Shown: positions 1-3,523 of the stretch, piece by piece
Position numbering within the stretch: position 1 is the stretch's first letter
How the letters are laid out: every line of letters begins with the position of its first letter
Made by a program: the position numbers and the translations under genes
The notes under the pieces: model-generated
The model's input: the letters and a program-made list of their open reading frames with translations, nothing else
Told to the model about the DNA's origin: nothing
Database searches by the model: none
Assembly: GCA_031266855.1 (NCBI GenBank)
Contig: JAISAF010000507.1
Location: forward strand, 1-5,010
Length of the DNA stretch: 5,010 nucleotides
Direction of reading: 5' to 3'
Origin: Spirochaetales bacterium
GTDB lineage: Bacteria; Spirochaetota; Spirochaetia; DTKZ01

Positions 1-1
1 C

Positions 2-259
2 GGCGCGGAAAAAATTTTCCGCGCTACGCTCTGCGCTTCCTGTGGGAAAGAACTGCGGATTTGCCTGAACTGCGCGTTTTATTTGCCAGGCAGCCATTGG
101 GACTGCCGGGAGAATATCAGCGATGCCGTAGCGGATAAGGAGCGGGCGAACTTCTGCGAATGGTTTTCCCCCGCGGATTCGGCACAGCAGAATGTCCAGG
201 TATCGGCACAGACAAAGGCGAAGAATGCCCGCAACGAATTTGAGAAACTCTTTGGATAA
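2..259 (+). CDS. Small zinc-ribbon-like protein, 3' part (N-terminus outside window)
   Basis: An open frame runs from the window edge to TAA at 257-259 (85 residues visible, no in-frame ATG, GTG or TTG that makes a convincing start). The visible protein has two CxxC knuckles, CASC (residues 11-14) and CLNC (about 21-24), then a WDCREN segment, DKERANFCEWF, and a charged Lys/Asn-rich tail ending in FEKLFG. The four to six Cys suggest one bound zinc. From memory, similar short cytoplasmic proteins with a DKERANFCE(W/Y)F signature occur in spirochaetes and some other bacteria without an assigned function, so I name none. The total length is probably about 90 residues, with the start just upstream of the window. 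Its last codons overlap the start of murI, so the two are probably co-transcribed. It reads in a different frame from murI and is supported by the clean Cys pattern. Confidence 0.7.
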   Translation, partial: GAEKIFRATLCASCGKELRICLNCAFYLPGSHWDCRENISDAVADKERANFCEWFSPADSAQQNVQVSAQTKAKNARNEFEKLFG

Positions 260-1058
260 CCAGGCGCCCATAGCTTTTCTTGATTCAGGTGTGGGCGGGC
301 TGCCTTACCTTCAATGGGTACGCCAGCACGCGCCTGATGAAAACTTTGTCTATTTTGCCGATCGCGGGCATTTCCCCTATGGGCCGAAAACCCCGGACGA
401 GGTTTTTGCCGCGGTAGCCGAAGGAGTCGCAAAGTGCGGCGCTGCCTTTGATCCCAAACTTTTTGTCCTGGCCTGCAATACCGCTTCGGTAAGCGCGCTG
501 GAAAGGCTGCGGCTGGAATTCCCCGAAAAAATCTTTGTAGGAACGGTTCCCGCCATCAAGCCCGCGGCGCGCTACAGCCGGAACAAACGCATCGGTATTC
601 TTGCCACCAGCGCTACCATCCATGCCCATTATCTTGACGGGCTTATTGAACGCTTCGCTTCTTCCTGTACGATCATCCGCGTTCCCGGCCCCGACATCGT
701 GAATTTCGTTGAAAAAAAGTTCTTTGCCGCCACGCCGGAAGAACGGCTTCTTGTCGTCGCGGAGGCCGTGGAAAAGTTCCGCGCGGAAGGCGTCGATACG
801 GTTGTTCTCGCCTGTACGCATTTTCTCTACCTGCATAACGAGATTCACGCGGAACTTGGGGAGGATGTACGGCTTATTGACTCGCGCGAAGGAGTGGGAA
901 AGCGTGTTCTTGAAATTCTGGACACCGGAGATCTGCGGCGCCTTCCTTCCTCCCGTCCGTTTCCGCCCAGACTGTACCTGTCGGGAACGCAGCCGCCCGA
1001 AGCCCAATACGCCTTTTTTGCTGATTATTTCAAAATAGAGCTGTCGGGGCTTCTGTGA
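225..1058 (+). CDS. murI: Glutamate racemase
   Basis: Interconverts L- and D-glutamate in the cytoplasm, supplying D-Glu for the peptidoglycan stem peptide. From ATG 225 the protein is 277 residues, a normal family length. Visible motifs in order are FLDSGVGGLPYL (17-29, with the conserved Asp20), YFADRGHFPYG (43-53), VLACNTASV with the first catalytic Cys84, GTVPAIKPA (106-114), GILATSATI (124-132), and VLACTHFLYL with the second catalytic Cys197 and His199. The last block differs from the usual GCTHYP by having Ala before the Cys and Phe-Leu in place of Tyr-Pro, but the reactive residues are kept. The start is uncertain. ATG 192 would give a Arg-rich extension of 11 residues; ATG 225 has AAAGG at 214-218; TTG 252 would overlap the upstream stop by only 8 nt and still keep the fold. 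All three overlap the upstream zinc-ribbon gene, which suggests translational coupling. Confidence 0.93.
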   Translation: MPATNLRNSLDNQAPIAFLDSGVGGLPYLQWVRQHAPDENFVYFADRGHFPYGPKTPDEVFAAVAEGVAKCGAAFDPKLFVLACNTASVSALERLRLEFPEKIFVGTVPAIKPAARYSRNKRIGILATSATIHAHYLDGLIERFASSCTIIRVPGPDIVNFVEKKFFAATPEERLLVVAEAVEKFRAEGVDTVVLACTHFLYLHNEIHAELGEDVRLIDSREGVGKRVLEILDTGDLRRLPSSRPFPPRLYLSGTQPPEAQYAFFADYFKIELSGLL

Positions 1059-1136
1059 GCGCGCAAACAGCGATTCCCGGTTTAGAGCCTGTTCGCCATC
1101 TTTATAGCTTCACTTCAATATCAGAATCCGGGCGCA

Positions 1137-1164
1137 TTTTTTTGTCCGAAGACGGACAAAAAAA
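1137..1164. repeat. Perfect hairpin B of repeat copy 1
   Basis: Left arm TTTTTTTGTCCG (1137-1148), loop AAGA (1149-1152), right arm CGGACAAAAAAA (1153-1164): 12 bp with no mismatch. The T run lies on the 5' arm and the A run on the 3' arm on either strand, so it has no T tail after the stem and is not an ordinary intrinsic terminator. Confidence 0.9.
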
Positions 1165-1188
1165 CCGGGCTTTCCGCTCCAAGTCCTC

Positions 1189-1208
1189 GGAAGCGCCAAT
1201 GCGCTTCC
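1189..1208. repeat. Perfect hairpin A of repeat copy 1
   Basis: Arms GGAAGCGC (1189-1196) and GCGCTTCC (1201-1208) with loop CAAT give an 8-bp perfect stem. It occupies the same place in the module as 3389-3408, whose stem differs at three base pairs but still pairs perfectly. Confidence 0.88.
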
Positions 1209-1248
1209 TGCGGGCTTTCCGCTGCAATCCCTTGCGCGCCTTAAACCA

Positions 1249-1281
1249 GGCACTGGAATTGCCACAGGCAATTCCAGTGCC
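1249..1281. repeat. Perfect 15-bp hairpin
   Basis: Arm GGCACTGGAATTGCC (1249-1263) pairs with 1267-1281 around a 3-nt ACA loop. Its apical seven base pairs (AATTGCC with GGCAATT) are the same as those of the next hairpin. It lies just outside the conserved module, in the position where copy 2 has its own long hairpin (3309-3343). Confidence 0.9.
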
Positions 1282-1307
1282 GCTAATTGCCGAAGGCAAT
1301 TAGCGGC
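1279..1307. repeat. Perfect 13-bp hairpin abutting the previous one
   Basis: Arm GCCGCTAATTGCC (1279-1291) pairs with GGCAATTAGCGGC (1295-1307) around loop GAA. Three bases (1279-1281) are shared with the preceding stem, so both cannot be fully formed at once. The shared AATTGCC/GGCAATT segments also permit cross-pairing between the two hairpins. No T tract follows, so it is a poor terminator candidate. Confidence 0.9.
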
Positions 1308-1321
1308 GTATCACCCGGCGG

Positions 1322-1346
1322 ACGCAATTTTGTCCCAAAATTGCGT
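1322..1346. repeat. Perfect 11-bp hairpin upstream of rsgA
   Basis: Arms ACGCAATTTTG (1322-1332) and CAAAATTGCGT (1336-1346) flank a TCC loop. It is the last of the five inverted repeats, 69 nt upstream of the rsgA start codon. It has no sequence in common with the module linkers. Confidence 0.88.
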
Positions 1347-1401
1347 GATGTGCCACCAGGCGCGGAGCGTAGCGGAGTACACGTATTTATCACCTCATTT
1401 T

Positions 1402-1406
1402 GGAGG
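1402..1406 (+). promoter_or_regulatory. Ribosome-binding site that fixes the rsgA start
   Basis: A consensus GGAGG ends 8 nt before TTG 1415. The frame is open further upstream to a TTG at 1400, but that codon overlaps the Shine-Dalgarno itself and has none of its own, so 1415 is preferred. Confidence 0.75.
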
Positions 1407-1414
1407 ATACTTTT

Positions 1415-2359
1415 TTGAAACCGGGAATTGCCGCGCAAACAGGCGCTGTACTATACGGCGTCAACAATATCTTTCTCGTGCGCTCGGACCGCGGCGCTGT
1501 ATTTGAATGCCGCATTAAGGGAAAGATTCTGAAAAACTCGCAAGGGGATTACAATCCCCTCGCGGCGGGCGACGGAGTGAGTTTTTTGCCTGATGCCGGT
1601 CATCCCGGTAAAGGCGTCCTGCTTTCCCGTGGGGAAAGAAAAAACGCCCTGCTGCGCTGGAACAAAAAAGGCCGCGCGGTCCAGGCGATAGCCGCGAATG
1701 TTGATGTTCTTGTCTGCGTTGCCAGTCCTGTATCGCCGCCTTTCCGTCCGCGTTTTCTGGACAGGCTTCTTATCGCGGCGCGGCTTTCGGGCATAAGCGC
1801 CCTTGTTTGCCTGAATAAAAGCGACCAGGGGACAACGCCGATGATTGAGGAACGGCTTGCCGGATACGGGGAGCGGAACATCCCTGTTCTGCGCAGCCGC
1901 GCCGCCGGGAACGCGGATACAGCCGATCTTGAAAAAGCTATATGGGGAAAAAGAGCCGTGTTCGCGGGGCAGTCAGGCGTAGGAAAAACAAGTCTTCTGA
2001 ACGCCCTGTCCGGCGGCCCCGGCAGGAAGACAGGCGAACTTTCGGAAAAATATAACCGGGGACGGCATACGACGGTACTGGCCTGCCTGGAAACCTGGGA
2101 GGGCGGTGAAATCATCGATACTCCGGGGCTTCGGGAATTCGATATCTGCGGCCTTGCCGCCCGCGACCTGCGTTTTTTCTTTCCCGAATTCGAGGAATTC
2201 GCTTCCGGCTGCCGGCTGGGCGGCTGTACCCACACCCACGAACCGGGCTGCGCGGTACGCGAAGCCGCCGAGAACCGCGAAATTCTCTTTGACCGTTACG
2301 AAAGCTACTGCCGCATATACGAAGATCTTGTCCGCCGCGAAGAGCGGGAGGCGTATTGA
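1415..2359 (+). CDS. rsgA: Ribosome small-subunit biogenesis GTPase RsgA
   Basis: A cytoplasmic GTPase that binds the immature 30S subunit and checks or releases late assembly factors. The 314-residue length is typical. An N-terminal OB-fold (about 1-95, with the AAGDGVSF block near 50-57) precedes a circularly permuted GTPase, recognisable because the G4 motif NKSD (134-137) comes before G1 GQSGVGKT (185-192), the G2 Thr region RGRHTT (215-220) and G3 DTPG (235-238). The C-terminal zinc site is complete: Cys266, Cys271, His273 and Cys279 in the CX4CXHX5C pattern. Translation starts at TTG 1415 behind GGAGG at 1402-1406. The gene stands alone: a hairpin array lies upstream, and downstream the base composition falls sharply within about 30 nt of the stop. 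All expected motifs are present, so it should be functional. Confidence 0.96.
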   Translation: MKPGIAAQTGAVLYGVNNIFLVRSDRGAVFECRIKGKILKNSQGDYNPLAAGDGVSFLPDAGHPGKGVLLSRGERKNALLRWNKKGRAVQAIAANVDVLVCVASPVSPPFRPRFLDRLLIAARLSGISALVCLNKSDQGTTPMIEERLAGYGERNIPVLRSRAAGNADTADLEKAIWGKRAVFAGQSGVGKTSLLNALSGGPGRKTGELSEKYNRGRHTTVLACLETWEGGEIIDTPGLREFDICGLAARDLRFFFPEFEEFASGCRLGGCTHTHEPGCAVREAAENREILFDRYESYCRIYEDLVRREEREAY

Positions 2360-2392
2360 CAGTGGATATAACCGGAAAGAAATCTAACCGCT

Positions 2393-2453
2393 AAGTCGAA
2401 AAAGTTAAAGAAGTGAGAAGTAAAAAGAAGTGTTTTAGCTTTTTTTTCGACTT
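2393..2453. repeat. Long AT-rich inverted repeat downstream of rsgA
   Basis: AAGTCGAAAAA (2393-2403) pairs perfectly with TTTTTCGACTT (2443-2453). After a TTT bulge the pairing resumes between 2404-2409 and 2434-2439, with one G-T wobble. The loop (2410-2433) is purine-rich. It could slow or stop transcription leaving rsgA, but it lacks the GC-rich stem followed by a T tail of a classical terminator. Confidence 0.6.
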
Positions 2454-2465
2454 CTTCGGCCATTG

Positions 2466-2494
2466 GTTTTTTGACGATTGATAGGTCAAAAAAC
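2466..2494. repeat. T6/A6-based hairpin
   Basis: GTTTTTTGAC (2466-2475) pairs perfectly with GTCAAAAAAC (2485-2494) across a 9-nt loop. The design, GG followed by a T run, a short GC-bearing apex and the matching A run, resembles hairpin B of the two repeat modules, but the flanking linker sequence is not conserved. Confidence 0.75.
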
Positions 2495-2553
2495 TTCGCG
2501 GTAAATCCTGGGAAACATGTTATGTGAAATGTTTCTAAAAATGATTAAAATAG

Positions 2554-2582
2554 TTGACAGCAGATAATAAAATGTATATTCT
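2554..2582 (+). promoter_or_regulatory. Probable sigma-70-type promoter of the SUFU-domain gene
   Basis: A perfect TTGACA (2554-2559) is followed either by TATATT (2575-2580, five of six matches, 15-bp spacing) or TATTCT (2577-2582, four of six, 17-bp spacing). Transcription would begin near 2588, giving a leader of only about 15 nt that just holds the ribosome-binding site. This means the gene carries its own promoter, as is common for acquired cassettes. Confidence 0.55.
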
Positions 2583-2590
2583 TTTGTTTT

Positions 2591-2596
2591 AAGGAG
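2591..2596 (+). promoter_or_regulatory. Ribosome-binding site of the SUFU-domain gene
   Basis: AAGGAG lies 6 nt before ATG 2603 and is the only good start signal for this frame. Confidence 0.8.
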
Positions 2597-2602
2597 ACTG
2601 TT

Positions 2603-3244
2603 ATGGCTTTGCCAAAACATTTTGAGGCGATTGAAGATCATTTGGATAAATATTTCACTGAAAATGATACCATACTGGTATTTGATGAAATAGAATCATC
2701 GGATTTTCATTTGGATGTTTATTGGATAAAGCCCGGTGAAAAAAGGAATTATACAGTATTATTGTCAAATGGTATTAGCGGCATTCCCTTAAAAACTCCC
2801 GATAAAAGCCTTGCGAAATATATTGAATTATGTATTTTACTGCCGCCGGATTGGGATTTTGAAAACAATAACTGGCGAAAACCGGAAAATTACTGGCCTA
2901 TTGGTTTAATGAAAGGTTTGGGACGTTATCCGCTGGAAAACGGTACATGGCTGGGATACGGGCATACAGTCCAGGAAATTGAACCTATGACGGGAACAGA
3001 TTTTATGGCTACACTATTGTTAAAATCAAAGACATTATACAATGATTTTCCTGATGATTTTCAGAGAATAAAATATGGAAAAACTGTTATAGAAATATTT
3101 TTATTATTTCCGTTGTATACTGAGGAATTAAATTATAAAAAAGTAAATGGGACGGATAAATTACTGGAATTATTTGAAAAAGAAAATATAGATGAAATAC
3201 TCGATGTAAAAAGAAAAAATGTTTGTACAAATATACTAAAATGA
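2603..3244 (+). CDS. SUFU (suppressor of fused) domain protein, probable orphan immunity protein
   Basis: A 213-residue soluble protein with no signal peptide or membrane segment. The core matches my knowledge of bacterial SUFU-domain proteins: YTVLLSNGIS (50-59), YIELCILLPPDWDF (73-86), ENYWPIGLMKGLGRYP (95-110), GTWLGYGHTV (114-123) and LLFPLYTEEL (167-176). Single-domain bacterial SUFU proteins are known as frequent immunity components of polymorphic toxin systems, where they bind and neutralise a partner toxin. No toxin gene is seen here, so the immunity role is inferred and the gene would be an orphan. Three sampled 60-base rows count to 27, 42 and 23 % GC, against 58 % in rsgA and 63 % in mutS2, which points to horizontal acquisition. 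It has its own promoter and ribosome-binding site and lies between hairpin-rich repeats. It ends at TGA 3242-3244 and looks intact. Confidence 0.85.
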   Translation: MALPKHFEAIEDHLDKYFTENDTILVFDEIESSDFHLDVYWIKPGEKRNYTVLLSNGISGIPLKTPDKSLAKYIELCILLPPDWDFENNNWRKPENYWPIGLMKGLGRYPLENGTWLGYGHTVQEIEPMTGTDFMATLLLKSKTLYNDFPDDFQRIKYGKTVIEIFLLFPLYTEELNYKKVNGTDKLLELFEKENIDEILDVKRKNVCTNILK

Positions 3245-3308
3245 CGTTATGCGAAGTTATTTCACATACCATTTCGCGGTGACAGGTTATGCGCAAGCGA
3301 TGTTAGCT

Positions 3309-3343
3309 GCAAGCCTGTGAATGCGAAGTATTCACAGGCTTGC
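3309..3343. repeat. Perfect 14-bp hairpin next to repeat copy 2
   Basis: GCAAGCCTGTGAAT (3309-3322) pairs perfectly with ATTCACAGGCTTGC (3330-3343) around a 7-nt loop GCGAAGT. Relative to the module it sits where copy 1 has its 15-bp hairpin (1249-1281), although the sequences are unrelated. Confidence 0.9.
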
Positions 3344-3388
3344 GCCGCCGCTGGTGCGCGCGCCAGGGATGGAAGCGGAAAGCCCACA

Positions 3389-3408
3389 GGATTTGCATTT
3401 GCAAATCC
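3389..3408. repeat. Perfect hairpin A of repeat copy 2
   Basis: GGATTTGCA (3389-3397) pairs with TGCAAATCC (3400-3408). Compared with copy 1, stem positions 4, 5 and 6 are all changed and all three partners have changed to match. Confidence 0.88.
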
Positions 3409-3432
3409 GAGGACTTGGAGCGGAAAGCCCGG

Positions 3433-3463
3433 TTTTTTTGCCCGCCCCTGGCGGGCAAAAAAA
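3433..3463. repeat. Perfect hairpin B of repeat copy 2
   Basis: TTTTTTTGCCCGCC (3433-3446) pairs with GGCGGGCAAAAAAA (3450-3463) around loop CCT, a 14-bp perfect stem. Compared with copy 1, one T-A pair has become C-G and two base pairs are added at the apex, with pairing preserved. The T run is on the 5' arm, so it is not a standard terminator. Confidence 0.9.
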
Positions 3464-3523
3464 GGCGCCCACTGGTATATCCGGCTTGTCATAAAGCCCT
3501 GCCCTGGCCCATACTACGGGGAC

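Larger units (their letters stand above)
1130..1239 (-). repeat. Modular palindromic repeat, copy 1 (minus orientation)
   Basis: Read on the minus strand this 110-bp unit consists of GCGCGC, a partly conserved 15-mer, the 12-mer AGCGGAAAGCCC (1212-1223), hairpin A (1189-1208), an invariant 24-nt linker (1165-1188) that contains the 12-mer again (1167-1178), hairpin B with T7/A7 base (1137-1164), and a closing GCGCCC (1130-1135). It aligns end to end with 3358-3470, with a 3-nt length difference only at the apex of hairpin B. No protein-coding content is apparent and no transposase is nearby, so it would be a non-autonomous or structural element if mobile. Confidence 0.8.
1059..1414. other. 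Gene-free hairpin-rich intergenic region
   Basis: No convincing gene lies between murI and rsgA. The stretch 1059-1129 shows nothing I can identify. From 1130 it carries a repeat module and three further hairpins, so five perfect inverted repeats are packed between 1137 and 1346. A GCGGAG-rich segment (1359-1376) follows, then the rsgA ribosome-binding site. Open frames that cross it on both strands are made of repeat sequence. I see no classical intrinsic terminator for murI and no clear sigma-70 promoter for rsgA. Confidence 0.8.
2360..2602. other. AT-rich intergenic region with inverted repeats and promoter
   Basis: The stretch begins with a 10-codon stub frame (GTG 2362 to TAA 2394). It continues with a large AT-rich inverted repeat (2393-2453), a T6/A6 hairpin (2466-2494), a smaller inverted repeat (GAAACAT 2512-2518 with ATGTTTC 2529-2535), and a probable promoter for the SUFU-domain gene. 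No other gene is apparent. Confidence 0.6.
3358..3470 (+). repeat. Modular palindromic repeat, copy 2 (plus orientation)
   Basis: This 113-bp unit is the inverted counterpart of 1130-1239. It has GCGCGC, a 15-mer with 3 differences (3364-3378), AGCGGAAAGCCC (3374-3385), hairpin A (3389-3408), the identical 24-nt linker (3409-3432) with a second AGCGGAAAGCCC (3419-3430), hairpin B (3433-3463) and GCGCCC (3465-3470). The longest uninterrupted identity to copy 1 is 34 bp (3407-3440 against 1157-1190). Confidence 0.8.
3245..3523. other. Hairpin-rich intergenic region before mutS2
   Basis: The first about 60 nt are AT-rich and carry short repeats (GTTATGCG at 3246-3253 and 3286-3293; ATGCGAAGT at 3249-3257 and 3321-3329). 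A 14-bp hairpin (3309-3343), repeat module copy 2 (3358-3470) and about 50 nt of unmarked sequence follow, up to the mutS2 start. I see no separate gene; the frame that crosses the module is repeat sequence. Confidence 0.75.

Noticed and set aside
285..1007. 240-codon frame on the minus strand
   Set aside because: Antisense shadow of murI, which has every catalytic motif; the minus-strand product is Arg/Gly-rich with no recognisable motif.
1137..1164. Hairpin B (and 3433-3463) as bidirectional terminator
   Set aside because: A terminator needs the T run after the stem; here T is on the 5' arm and A on the 3' arm in both directions.
1055..1303. 82-codon + frame after murI, and 65-codon - frame at 1102-1299
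   Set aside because: Both are made almost wholly of the palindromic repeat sequence, have no Shine-Dalgarno or family resemblance, and the - frame encodes the same SEDLERKARFFCP peptide as the repeat at 3340-3531.
1600..2235. 211-codon frame on the minus strand
   Set aside because: Antisense shadow of rsgA in GC-rich DNA; low-complexity Arg/Ser/Pro composition.
2382..3300. Integron gene cassette with attC site around the SUFU gene
   Set aside because: ATCTAAC (2382-2388) fits one half-site and GTTATGCG-like sequences occur after the gene, but no properly paired RYYYAAC/GTTRRRY ends with an imperfect palindrome between them are present and no integrase is seen.
1130..3470. CRISPR array or insertion sequence
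   Set aside because: There are only two module copies, in opposite orientation about 2.2 kb apart with genes between, no regular spacers, and no transposase frame. The enclosed segment contains the housekeeping gene rsgA, so it is not a simple composite element.
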